Below, piece by piece: positions 8,547 to 16,277 of a DNA stretch of 64,000 bases. How positions within the stretch are numbered: the stretch's first letter is position 1; each line of letters begins with the position of its first letter. The stretch lies in contig NZ_CP046315.1 in assembly GCF_009730335.1 (NCBI RefSeq), positions 372,001-436,000 on the forward strand. Reading direction: 5' to 3'. The translations under genes and the position numbers were made by a program. Under the pieces are notes generated by a model, which was not told the origin of the DNA, did no database searches, and saw only the letters and a program-made list of their open reading frames with translations. This DNA is from Schaalia odontolytica. GTDB taxonomy: Bacteria > Actinomycetota > Actinomycetes > Actinomycetales > Actinomycetaceae.

Positions 8547-8577
8547 CCATGAGATTCGAGCGATCAAGCGCGCACCT
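8543..8577 (+). repeat. 3' flank repeat: same 35 bp follows both S8 copies
   Basis: GTGACCATGAGATTCGAGCG... after copy 2 matches GTGACCATGACATTCGCGCG... after copy 1 (7311-7345) at about 31 of 35 positions. After copy 1 this sequence is read as the start of copy 2; after copy 2 it is non-coding and is cut off by the 16-bp repeat. It marks the end of a tandemly duplicated unit consisting of the gene plus its 3' flank. Confidence 0.6.
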
Positions 8578-8589
8578 CGTAATACGACA
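8574..8589 (+). repeat. Right copy of 16-bp direct repeat flanking the island
   Basis: ACCTCGTAATACGACA, identical to 3171-3186, lies 28 bases after the pseudoprotease stop and immediately before the terminator hairpin shared with copA. Confidence 0.6.
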
Positions 8590-8625
8590 AGTGCCGCGCA
8601 GCCGGATGCCCGGCCACGCGGCACT
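8590..8625. terminator. Bidirectional hairpin between S8 operon and copA
   Basis: AGTGCCGCG and CGCGGCACT form a 9-bp stem enclosing a nested GCCGG/CCGGC stem. It sits between the convergent protease and copA genes. Flanking T-runs are short. Confidence 0.5.
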
Positions 8626-8641
8626 CGTGCCGTTTGTGCGG

Positions 8642-11197
8642 CTACTTCGCGGTGCGCAGGCGCAGCGAGTTGAGGACCACGAACACCGACGAGCATGCCA
8701 TCGCGGCGCTCGCCAGCATGGGGGAGAGCAGGCCCGCGATCGCCAGCGGCACCATCAGCACGTTGTAGAAGAACGCCCAGAACAGGTTCTCCTTGATGAT
8801 GCGCAGCGTCCGGCGCGACACTCGTATCGCGGTCGCTGCCGATGTCAGCGACGAGTTCATGAGCGTCATGTCCGCGACCTCGATCGCCACGTCCGTGCCC
8901 GATCCCATTGCGATGCCCAGGCCCTTCGCGCTCGCCTGCGCCAGGGCGGCCGCGTCGTTCACGCCGTCGCCCACCATTGCGACCGTGCGACCCTCGGCCT
9001 GCAGGTCAGCGACGGTGTCGCGCTTGCCGTCGGGCAGGACGCCCGCGATGACGCGCTCGATCCCGACCTGATCCGCGACGTGGCGGGCCGCCGCCTCGTT
9101 ATCGCCGGTCAGTAGGATCGGTTCGATGCCAAGCTCGCGCAGCTGGGCGATCGCATCCGCGGAGGAGTCCTTGACCGTGTCGCGCACGACGAGTGCGGCG
9201 ATCGCGCGGCCTTCGACATGCTCGGGGATCACCAGGGACGAGGTCGGGGCCCCCTCCCGCTCGCCCGCGCCCGGGGTGGTGCCGGGCTGGGTGGGGGTAC
9301 CGGTATCCCCACTCGCGCTGCCGCCAGCCGCGGGTGCGCCATCGGCGGTCGCGGCCTCAGAACGGGAGGTGACGGTGCCGGAATACCCGGCGGCGTTGAC
9401 GACGGCCTCGAGCTCCTCGTCGCTGTGAGGGGCGGTGAGTGTGATGCGAGCGGATTCGGTGGCGAGGTTGACCTCTGCCTTCACGCCGTCGAGCTTGCCG
9501 AGCTTGCGTTCGACGCGGCTAACGCAGGATGCGCAGGTCATGCCGCCCACGCTCATGGTGAGCGTCGCGAGGGGCAGTTTGGCGTCGGGGCCGGGCAGGA
9601 CGACGTGCGTGTGGGCCTCCGGCATGGGGGTGACGGCTTCGGTGGTCGCTACTTGGCCGAGCTGCGGCGCGAGGGCGGCGACGACGGCGGAGGCGCCCGA
9701 GGCCTCGGCCTCGCGCACGGCATCAAGGAGGGAAGTGGGCACGTCGATGCCCAGGGAAGCCAGCCACGACGGGCGCCCGACCAGCACGCCGCCCTGGGAG
9801 GTGATGCCGACGACGCCGAGCCCGGGCCGGTTCGCGAACGCCGTCACGGGGACGAGCGACAGGCCGCGGTCCGCGGCGCCCGACGTGATAGCGCGGGCGA
9901 CGGGGTGCTCGGAGTGGGACTCGACGGAGGCGGCGAGGGACAGGGCCGAGGCCTCTCCCGCGCCGGGTGCGACCGCGACCGACTCGAGGGACATGACGCC
10001 CGTGGTCACCGTGCCCGTCTTGTCGAGCAGCATCGTGTCGATCGAGCGCGTCTGTTCGAGGATTTCCGCGTTCTTGATGAGGATGCCGAGCTGCGAGGCG
10101 CGCCCCGACCCGACGAGGATCGCGGTGGGCGTGGCCAGGCCGAGCGCGCACGGGCACGCCACGACGAGGACGGCGACGGCCGCCGTGAACGCGGCCTGCA
10201 CGCTGCCGCCCGCGAGCAGCCAGCCCCCGAGGGTGAGCAGGGAGACGGCGATGACGATCGGGACGAACACGCCGGAGATCTGGTCCGCGAGGCGCTGGAC
10301 GGGGGCCTTGCCCGCCTGGGCCTCGGCGACCATGCGCCCGATCTGCGCGAGCGTCGTATCCGAGCCGACGCGCGTGGCGCGCACCAGCAGGGATCCCCAC
10401 GTGTTGACGGTCGCGCCCGTCACCGTGTCGCCGGGGGCTGCGTCCACGGGCACGGACTCGCCCGTCAGGAGCGAGGTGTCCAGGGCGGAGGAACCCTCGA
10501 CGATGACGCCGTCGGTCGCCACCTTCTCGCCCGGGCGCACCGCAAAGAGGTCGCCAACCTGCAGGGACGAGGCGGGCACGACCGTCTCCGTGCGCTCGCC
10601 GGTTGCGGGATCGACGCTCACGAGCGTCGCCTCCTTCGCGCCCATGCGCAGCAGCGACCGCAGCGCGTCGCCAGCGCGGTAGCGTGCGCGCGCCTCCAGG
10701 TAACGACCCGTCAGCAGGAACACGACGATCATGCACGCGCCCTCGAAGTAGATCTCCGCGTGGCCGGCGTGCGCCGCGCGCGGGATCAGGCTCATGTGCA
10801 TGCGCATGCCGAGCATCCCGGCACCGCCCCACAGCAGCGCCCACCAGCTCCACAGCGTCGAGGAGATGACGCCGAGGGAGACCAGCGTGTCCATCGTCGT
10901 CGACCCGTGGCGACCCGCCGCGAAGGCCGCCCGGTGGAAGGGCCACGCGCCCCACGTGACGACCGGGATCGAAGCTACCGCGACGACCCACTGCCACCCC
11001 GTGAACTGCCAGGCGGGCACCATCGACAGAATCATCGCGAGGATGCCCAGCGGCGCGCAGACGATGAGGCGTCGGCGCAGGTCGGCGGCATGGGCGTGTG
11101 TACCCTCGCCGACCTGGGGGGTCGGGTCCGAGGCCGGGGGTGCCTCGTGCGAAGAAGCGGTAGTTATGCGGTTGGGAGTCACGGAGTCAGTGGACAT
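8642..11197 (-). CDS. copA: Copper-translocating P1B-type ATPase with an internal HMA domain
   Basis: An 851-residue copper exporter of the inner membrane that couples ATP hydrolysis to Cu(I) efflux. The N-terminus is short and His-containing and lacks the usual metal-binding domain. The transmembrane region ends with the ion-site CPC near residue 347 (VACPCALGLATP). The phosphorylated Asp is about residue 392 (DKTGTV), SEHP marks the P1B nucleotide site, and the hinge TGDNE is near residue 696. Unusually, an HMA domain with GMTCASC occupies about residues 543-615, inside the nucleotide-binding domain between DKTGT and TGDN, followed by a Gly/Thr/Pro-rich linker. A CsoR-type operator overlaps the start region, so copper induction is expected. 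It has its own transcription unit downstream of csoR-copZ. Confidence 0.92.
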   Translation of the reverse strand: MSTDSVTPNRITTASSHEAPPASDPTPQVGEGTHAHAADLRRRLIVCAPLGILAMILSMVPAWQFTGWQWVVAVASIPVVTWGAWPFHRAAFAAGRHGSTTMDTLVSLGVISSTLWSWWALLWGGAGMLGMRMHMSLIPRAAHAGHAEIYFEGACMIVVFLLTGRYLEARARYRAGDALRSLLRMGAKEATLVSVDPATGERTETVVPASSLQVGDLFAVRPGEKVATDGVIVEGSSALDTSLLTGESVPVDAAPGDTVTGATVNTWGSLLVRATRVGSDTTLAQIGRMVAEAQAGKAPVQRLADQISGVFVPIVIAVSLLTLGGWLLAGGSVQAAFTAAVAVLVVACPCALGLATPTAILVGSGRASQLGILIKNAEILEQTRSIDTMLLDKTGTVTTGVMSLESVAVAPGAGEASALSLAASVESHSEHPVARAITSGAADRGLSLVPVTAFANRPGLGVVGITSQGGVLVGRPSWLASLGIDVPTSLLDAVREAEASGASAVVAALAPQLGQVATTEAVTPMPEAHTHVVLPGPDAKLPLATLTMSVGGMTCASCVSRVERKLGKLDGVKAEVNLATESARITLTAPHSDEELEAVVNAAGYSGTVTSRSEAATADGAPAAGGSASGDTGTPTQPGTTPGAGEREGAPTSSLVIPEHVEGRAIAALVVRDTVKDSSADAIAQLRELGIEPILLTGDNEAAARHVADQVGIERVIAGVLPDGKRDTVADLQAEGRTVAMVGDGVNDAAALAQASAKGLGIAMGSGTDVAIEVADMTLMNSSLTSAATAIRVSRRTLRIIKENLFWAFFYNVLMVPLAIAGLLSPMLASAAMACSSVFVVLNSLRLRTAK

Positions 11198-11200
11198 GGG

Positions 11201-11215
11201 TACCCTCCGGGGGTA
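11201..11215 (-). promoter_or_regulatory. CsoR operator at copA
   Basis: TACCCTCCGGGGGTA is a pseudo-palindrome of the CsoR class (TACCC...GGGTA) and lies just before the copA ATG at 11197. On the minus strand it also contains GGAGGG, the probable ribosome site, so CsoR could block transcription close to translation start. Confidence 0.7.
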
Positions 11216-11233
11216 TGTATTTGGCGAAAGGAA

Positions 11234-11263
11234 ACGAGGCCGGGGAAAGTGTCCCGGCCTCGT
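11234..11263 (-). terminator. Terminator between copZ and copA
   Basis: ACGAGGCCGGG and CCCGGCCTCGT form a perfect 11-bp stem with an 8-base loop. It follows the copZ stop and separates csoR-copZ from copA, which has its own operator. The arms contain the GGCCTCGT octamer that is frequent throughout the window. Confidence 0.7.
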
Positions 11264-11282
11264 CGTTGAGGCGTGGAAATCC

Positions 11283-11528
11283 TCAGAAGTCGCGCGCGAT
11301 GCCGACCAGCGTGAAGCCGGCCTCGGAGACCGCGTCGCTCAGTGCCGCGTCGTCCAGGGGGGTGTCGGTCAGGACCGTCACCTTGGAGGTGCCGCCCGAG
11401 TTGAGGATGACCTCGACGTTCTTGACGCCGGGGATCTCGCTCAGCTCCTCGCTGACGCTCATCACGCAGTGGCCGCAGGTCATGCCGTCGACGGACAGTT
11501 CAATGGTGCGATCGATATCGGTGGTCAT
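11283..11528 (-). CDS. copZ: CopZ-like copper chaperone
   Basis: An 81-residue single HMA domain protein with the metal-binding loop GMTCGHC near residue 15 and the usual beta-alpha-beta-beta-alpha-beta pattern (ELSVDG, VEVILNSGG, KVTVLTD). It should carry Cu(I) in the cytoplasm and hand it to CopA and to the CsoR sensor. It lies 15 bases downstream of csoR and is probably co-transcribed with it from the operator at 11846-11860. Length and motif are standard for the family. Confidence 0.9.
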   Translation of the reverse strand: MTTDIDRTIELSVDGMTCGHCVMSVSEELSEIPGVKNVEVILNSGGTSKVTVLTDTPLDDAALSDAVSEAGFTLVGIARDF

Positions 11529-11543
11529 GATGTCTCCTTGTTA

Positions 11544-11834
11544 TTAGGACTTAATGAGGCGCGCGATGGCCGCGGCCGCCTCGTTGACTTTGGCCTGCGC
11601 GGCCTCGTCGGATTCGCGCGCCGCCGTGACGACGCAGTGGTTCATGTGGTCTTTGAGCAGGTTGACCGCGACCGAATCGAGCGCGGACTGGACGGCCGAG
11701 ACCTGCGTGAGGATGTCGATGCAGTACTCGCCCTGCGAGATCATGCGCTGCAGGCCGCGTACCTGGCCTTCGATGCGGCGCAGGCGCGCGAGATGATTCT
11801 CGGTGTTGCCGTGGTAGCCGTGCTCGTTGCTCAT
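11544..11834 (-). CDS. csoR: CsoR-family copper-sensing repressor
   Basis: A 96-residue all-helical DNA-binding repressor. The copper ligands of the family are visible as Cys in GEYCIDIL and His/Cys in DHMNHC (H-x3-C). In the family, apo-protein binds a GC-rich palindrome and Cu(I) releases it. The start is taken as the ATG at 11834 (MSNEHGYHGNTENH). A -10 box TACACT ends seven bases before it, indicating a leaderless transcript, and the operator TACCCCTAGGGGGTA overlaps that -10, so the gene is autoregulated. Longer upstream extensions would run through the operator and are rejected. copZ follows at once; copA has a second operator. Confidence 0.92.
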   Translation of the reverse strand: MSNEHGYHGNTENHLARLRRIEGQVRGLQRMISQGEYCIDILTQVSAVQSALDSVAVNLLKDHMNHCVVTAARESDEAAQAKVNEAAAAIARLIKS

Positions 11835-11841
11835 GAGACTG

Positions 11842-11860
11842 AGTGTACCCCTAGGGGGTA
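11842..11860 (-). promoter_or_regulatory. csoR promoter with overlapping CsoR operator
   Basis: TACCCCTAGGGGGTA (11846-11860) is a nearly perfect CsoR palindrome. The minus-strand -10 box TACACT occupies 11842-11847 and overlaps the operator by two bases, so occupancy should block RNA polymerase directly. Confidence 0.8.
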
Positions 11861-11980
11861 TGGGTGTCAAGGGGGTGCTGTCAACACGGGCTGTGGGGGT
11901 GGCGACACGCATCCCCCAATGCGGCGCGCCCGGCTCCCACCCGCCGTAGGGTGGAGGCAGCACACAGGTAAGGAGGGGAC

Positions 11981-13462
11981 ATGAAGCGACGCCCGCGTCG
12001 GCGCTACCGAGCGATTCGCCGTGTCCCCCAGGCCTATCCCGGCCTCTACCTGCGCCTCAAAGTCGCCCCCGTCCTGCCCGCTCTCGCGGCCACGGTCGCA
12101 GTTGGAGCGCTCGTGGAAATCTCCGCCCTGCCCGAGGACGTGCGCTCCCGCGCGCGCTCCCTCTCGGACGACATGGGAACCGCGATCAGCGAAAAATCGC
12201 AGCGTATCTTCTTCGATACCCCCGGCCTCGACACCCTCCTCATCCGCTCCCTCTCGCACGTCGCCCGGCGCACCGCGACCGTCGGGCGCGCGTGGGCGCG
12301 AACGGTCGTTGCGATCGGCGCAGACAGGGACGGGCGCATGGCCCGCATGCTGCCCCTCATCCCCAGGCGCGGATACGACGCCCTCATGACCGGCATGCTC
12401 ACGATTGGCACCGCTGTGGGCGCGCTGCGCGGCGGCGCGGTCCACGTCGCCCTGCTGCGCGACTCGGACGCCGACCCCGCCTTCCAGGAGCCGCTCCCCG
12501 GCCACCCCGAGGCCCAGATTCGCCGCGTCGACGCCCCCGCGCTCCTCTCCGACATGTGCGCCGATATCGACGAGCTCTACTGGTCGCGCACGATCGGCCC
12601 CGCCGTCAAGATCACCCGCGTCGGTGAGGGCGATGCCCGCCGCTGGCTCCTCTCCCTGGTCGGCACCGAGTCCATGACCTGGCGCTCCACCAATAACCCC
12701 GCCGACGCCGAGACGAACATCCGACTCATGCTCGGCCTGGAAAGCGCGATGAGCGTCGGCGTCGTGCGCGCGCTGCACGCCGCCATGGAACGAGATGGGG
12801 TGCCCACCGATCGGTGGAAGCGTGAACCCGTCCTCATCTGCGGCCACTCCCAGGGCGGGATCGTCGCCGCCGCCCTCGCCTCCGTCCCCGCCGATGAGGC
12901 CGGGGTTAACGTCGCCGGCATCCTGTCCACGGGCGGCCCGAACCGCCGCATCCGCGTGCGCCCCGACGTGGTGACCGTCGCCGTCTACCACGACCAGGAC
13001 GTCATGCCGAGCCTCGACGGCTCTCCCGACCGTGCCCCCGACCGGCGCGTCACCGTCGGACGGAGCCTCGTGAGGCCTCGTACCCGCCCCCTCTACTACG
13101 CACACTCCTCCTCGACCTACACCGAGACCGTCCGCCTCCTCGAGCGCAAGGTTCGCGTCACCCCGTGGGGCCGGCTGGCCTCGTCGATGGCTGCTCTGCA
13201 GGATTTCCTGCCGACTTCCGGCGAGCCCACGCGCGTCATGCACTACGAGATCTGGCAGGACATCCTGACCCCGACCTCCGAGAGCACGTGGGACACGGTC
13301 GCCGCGCTTGAACGCGGGGGCTCCTTCGAACCTGCCACCTACCCGATCGACTATGCGGTCACGGCCCCCCGCCTGCCCCGTATCGCCCGAGCCAGGCGCC
13401 GCGCGGCCCTCCCGCCGCGCATCGCTTCCGCTCTCTCCTCCCTCAGAAAGGACAGGTCATGA
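11981..13462 (+). CDS. Lipase-like alpha/beta hydrolase with GHSQGG motif
   Basis: A 493-residue protein with a very basic N-terminus (KRRPRRRYRAIRR), one hydrophobic segment (about residues 28-47) and a C-terminal alpha/beta-hydrolase region. The nucleophile elbow ICGHSQGG places Ser290 in the classic G-x-S-x-G of lipases, followed by AGILSTGGPNR; a later Asp in YHDQDVMPSLDG is a triad candidate. The N-terminal pattern suggests anchorage in the membrane or export. GTAAGGAGGGG gives a strong ribosome site before the ATG. It overlaps the next gene by 4 bp and lies upstream of the duplicated effector cassettes. The hydrolase encoded at 27301 has the same GHSQGG followed by AGSP, so they are probably distant relatives. 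The substrate is unknown. Confidence 0.65.
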   Translation: MKRRPRRRYRAIRRVPQAYPGLYLRLKVAPVLPALAATVAVGALVEISALPEDVRSRARSLSDDMGTAISEKSQRIFFDTPGLDTLLIRSLSHVARRTATVGRAWARTVVAIGADRDGRMARMLPLIPRRGYDALMTGMLTIGTAVGALRGGAVHVALLRDSDADPAFQEPLPGHPEAQIRRVDAPALLSDMCADIDELYWSRTIGPAVKITRVGEGDARRWLLSLVGTESMTWRSTNNPADAETNIRLMLGLESAMSVGVVRALHAAMERDGVPTDRWKREPVLICGHSQGGIVAAALASVPADEAGVNVAGILSTGGPNRRIRVRPDVVTVAVYHDQDVMPSLDGSPDRAPDRRVTVGRSLVRPRTRPLYYAHSSSTYTETVRLLERKVRVTPWGRLASSMAALQDFLPTSGEPTRVMHYEIWQDILTPTSESTWDTVAALERGGSFEPATYPIDYAVTAPRLPRIARARRRAALPPRIASALSSLRKDRS

Positions 13463-14100
13463 CCGACCCCAACGCCCCCCTGCGCGAGGTGCGCCGATGG
13501 ATGCGCGTCTCGACCCCCGTCAACAAGGCGGCCTCCGCGGGCCTGCGCGGTCGGCTCCCGCAGATCGCCGGGCCGCTCATGATCGGCGCGCTCGGCGTGG
13601 GTGCCCTGGGTGCGGGCATCGCGTGGCGCGCCCTGTCCTCGACGAGGGGCACCGGGCGCACGCAGCGCTTCGTGGACCTCGCGACTGCGGCGCTGGACTC
13701 CGGCTTCCCTGTGCGTGCGCACGAGGCCGGTGCGAGTGAGGGTCGCGCGCCGCGCCGCGTCGTCCACGTCGAGGTTGGCGAGGGCTTCGGGCGCCCCTCC
13801 CTCGTGTCCATCGACATCGTCGTGGCCTCCTCGGACGCGCTGTCGGAGCACGAGGCTGCCACGCGCGCCCTCGACGCGATCACCCGGGCAACCTGGAACA
13901 ATCCCGAGATGGCGCCGGTCAGCGTGCGCGCACGAGTCCTCCTCGCTCACGACGAGGCCGGCGATCTTGAGGCCTCCGGTGCGCAGACCGACACGGTCGT
14001 CGACATGAGCGCCCTCGGCTTCGCCGACGAGATCGCGCGCCCCGACGAGCTGTACGACCGCTACGGCGCGCCCGAGTGCGACCCGGCGTGGAGGCCGTGA
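13459..14100 (+). CDS. Single-pass membrane protein coupled to the lipase-like gene
   Basis: A 213-residue protein starting in a 4-bp ATGA overlap with the preceding hydrolase, so the two are translationally coupled. A short basic N-terminus leads to one Gly/Ala-rich membrane segment (about residues 38-58, PLMIGALGVGALGAGIAW). The remaining 150 residues look soluble and mixed alpha/beta (RRVVHVEVGEGFGRPSLVSIDIVVAS), with an acidic C-terminus ending CDPAWRP. No family is recognised. A role as accessory or immunity partner of the hydrolase is possible but purely contextual. Confidence 0.65.
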   Translation: MTDPNAPLREVRRWMRVSTPVNKAASAGLRGRLPQIAGPLMIGALGVGALGAGIAWRALSSTRGTGRTQRFVDLATAALDSGFPVRAHEAGASEGRAPRRVVHVEVGEGFGRPSLVSIDIVVASSDALSEHEAATRALDAITRATWNNPEMAPVSVRARVLLAHDEAGDLEASGAQTDTVVDMSALGFADEIARPDELYDRYGAPECDPAWRP

Positions 14101-14127
14101 CCGGCAGGTGAGAGTCGGCTTCGTCTT

Positions 14128-14217
14128 TTTGATGAGGCGGGGTGTCCCACCCCTTGGGGGCGCTGTTGTTCGCCTTATGACCGTTTGGTAGGGTCTGGCT
14201 TATCGGCACCGAAGTGA
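14128..14217 (+). promoter_or_regulatory. Duplicated promoter region, cassette 1
   Basis: TTGTTC (14166-14171), a 17-base spacer and TAGGGT (14189-14194) form a good -35/-10 pair. The segment from about 14128 to the ribosome site is almost identical to 19673-19760 upstream of cassette 2. A GGGGTG/CACCCC hairpin lies just upstream of the -35. The remainder of the 132-base intergenic stretch holds nothing else I can name. Confidence 0.65.
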
Positions 14218-14232
14218 CGTTGAAGGAGCATC

Positions 14233-14583
14233 ATGGTCGGCGATCTAGTCATCGAAGAGGGGGACCTCGAAGTCCTGCGCGACCGCACGAGGGATGTGGC
14301 CAGCAGACTGCAGTCGGTGTCCGTCGCGACGGCGGGCGACTACATCTCCTCCGGGGTTGGCGGGAGCGAGCTCGCGGGGCTGGGACGTAGCGCCGGCGAG
14401 ACGATCGACGACGCGGTTATGGCAGTGTCGCGCGACCTGGATGATTTCTCCCAGTCCGTGAATGACTCGATCAACGCCTATAACGCGACCGAAAATGACG
14501 CTGCGGTGACCTTCCAGCAGACCGCCCACGGCGGTCCGGCGATGACGATGGACGACCTGCGACGCAAGATGGAGGAGCAGTAA
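14233..14583 (+). CDS. WXG100-like small partner protein, cassette 1
   Basis: A 116-residue protein with no signal peptide, rich in helix-forming residues. It begins with acidic residues (LVIEEGDLEVLRDRTRD) and has a central GVGGSELAGLGR turn between two long helices, the hairpin layout of WXG100/EsxB-type type VII partners, although a strict W-x-G is absent. The C-terminus is charged (MDDLRRKMEEQ). GAAGGAG precedes the ATG. The stop overlaps the next start (TAATG), so it is made together with the large hydrolase, which carries a matching N-terminal helical domain. Its likely job is pairing with that domain for export. The cassette 2 copy (19778) is about 85% identical by eye. Confidence 0.75.
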   Translation: MVGDLVIEEGDLEVLRDRTRDVASRLQSVSVATAGDYISSGVGGSELAGLGRSAGETIDDAVMAVSRDLDDFSQSVNDSINAYNATENDAAVTFQQTAHGGPAMTMDDLRRKMEEQ

Positions 14584-16277
14584 TGGCAACCTGGGCGGAC
14601 ATTCAGAGCTGGGACCACAACGCCATCATCGAGGCCGAGGACCTCATCGAGGAAAAGGTGCGTGAGGCGCGCGAGATCATCGCCGACCTCGAGCACGCTG
14701 CGAACGATATCCGATCTCAGGGCGAGGGACCTGATCGGATGCGTCAGCGGCTCACCGAGATCCAGGACAAGCTGGACTCGCGCCTCAACGAACTCACCGA
14801 ATACGCGCTGGCGACCGCGGAGCTGCACGGGTACGTGAGCCGGGTGGTGGCTATTCGCGAATCGGCGTACGAGGTCGCGGCGGAGCTTCATGAGACGATT
14901 CCGGAGAGTGGTTATGTAATGACGCCACCGATGGAGATGAGTAACAATCCTGATCGGTATGAGAAATACCGGGATCTGCATGCGTGCATTAAATCCGCGG
15001 TTGACCTGGCAACCGAGGCGGAAACAACCGTTGGCCCCAGGTTCAAGGCTCTGGCCGACGGCCAGTATGCCCTGGCCGAGGGGCGCCACTCGGAGTCCGC
15101 GGGCCTGGCAAATGATGCTGACCCCTCGTGGACCCCCGAGGAAGTCTCCGTGTGGTGGAAGCTGCTTTCCGATTCCGAGCGCGAGGCGCTCATCAACAGG
15201 GATCCCGAGAAATACGGAAACTTGGATGGCATCGACATGGCGTCGCGAGCTAAGGCAAATGAGCTTGCGTTGAATGGGTACTTCGACGCCGCGGGAAATC
15301 GGATTCCGGGACTACTTGAGAAAGCGCAGAAGGAGTACGACGAAGCGAAAGCTGCATATGAGAAGGGTAAGGATTCATTCTGGGGTAGTCAGTATAGTGA
15401 TGATGAAGGATATGAACGCCTTCTCAACGCTCACAATAAACTGAATGATCTCAAAGCCATCAAAAAAGCCCTTGATGCTAAGTCAGATAACTCACTTGGT
15501 GACAATTCAGATATCTCACTTATTTCTCTTGAGTATGGTGAACCTGGAAAAAATGTGCTTGCTGCGTTGGCTATTGGAGATGTCGATAACGCTGAGTATG
15601 TCGCGACTCTGGTTCCCGGTATGACGACGAACTGTCGTGATAGCACCGCCCTCAACCTCAGTTACGCATCTAACCTGCGAGACGCTGCGGTTAAAGCAGG
15701 GGCTGATCGGGGAAACGTTGCCACCATCGCATGGCTTGGCTATGATGCGCCTCCAGCCTTGCCGGATCCGAGTGTCGCATCGACCGCACAAGCGGAAGCG
15801 GGGGCGGTTTCTCTTCGGAATTTCATGACGGGCATTCACTCTTGGCGCGCAGAGCGGGGTCTCGATGTGTACCAGACCGGAATCACCCATTCCTATGGAT
15901 CGACAACCGGTGGTATTGCGATGCGCAGCATTGGTAAGGACGTGGTCGACGGCTTTGCGTATACGGGCTCACCCGGTGCGGGCGTCGCGTCAGTCGGAAC
16001 CCTTGGCGTCGACAAAGATCATGTCTGGGTGTCTGCTGTCCCCCATCACGACGTTGTCCAGGGGGTAGGGACGGATGGAGACTTTGGTCTCGATCCCAAG
16101 GACCTTAAGGGCATTGGACATTTGTCGGGAGATGCAAGTGGGGCAAAAGACTATTCGACATTTGGCCTTAATCCGGTTGCTAATCACTCGAGTTACTTTG
16201 TTGCCCCTGAAGCCGGAAAAGAGAATCATGCTCTCGATGACCTCGGCAAGGTGATCGCCGATGCCAAGGAACGATGA
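14583..16277 (+). CDS. DUF1023-type alpha/beta hydrolase with helical export domain, cassette 1
   Basis: A 564-residue protein. Residues 1-130 are long charged helices (WADIQSWDHNAIIEAEDLIE...), resembling the export domains fused to type VII substrates. A linker and a variable middle (about 230-310) follow. The C-terminal catalytic domain matches actinobacterial DUF1023: nucleophile Ser437 in THSYGS, Asp490 in PHHD and His535 in NHSSYF, with TGSPGAG after the nucleophile. There is no classical signal peptide, so export would depend on the helical domain and the small partner encoded just upstream. The lipoprotein genes directly downstream suggest it is a toxic lipase or esterase kept in check at the cell surface; that is inference. 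The first 95 codons are nearly identical to cassette 2, while the middle differs. Confidence 0.8.
   Translation: MATWADIQSWDHNAIIEAEDLIEEKVREAREIIADLEHAANDIRSQGEGPDRMRQRLTEIQDKLDSRLNELTEYALATAELHGYVSRVVAIRESAYEVAAELHETIPESGYVMTPPMEMSNNPDRYEKYRDLHACIKSAVDLATEAETTVGPRFKALADGQYALAEGRHSESAGLANDADPSWTPEEVSVWWKLLSDSEREALINRDPEKYGNLDGIDMASRAKANELALNGYFDAAGNRIPGLLEKAQKEYDEAKAAYEKGKDSFWGSQYSDDEGYERLLNAHNKLNDLKAIKKALDAKSDNSLGDNSDISLISLEYGEPGKNVLAALAIGDVDNAEYVATLVPGMTTNCRDSTALNLSYASNLRDAAVKAGADRGNVATIAWLGYDAPPALPDPSVASTAQAEAGAVSLRNFMTGIHSWRAERGLDVYQTGITHSYGSTTGGIAMRSIGKDVVDGFAYTGSPGAGVASVGTLGVDKDHVWVSAVPHHDVVQGVGTDGDFGLDPKDLKGIGHLSGDASGAKDYSTFGLNPVANHSSYFVAPEAGKENHALDDLGKVIADAKER

Noticed and set aside
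9218-11269. Long plus-strand reading frame opposite copA
   Set aside because: Shadow of the copper ATPase; Gly/Arg/Asp-rich translation with no domain.
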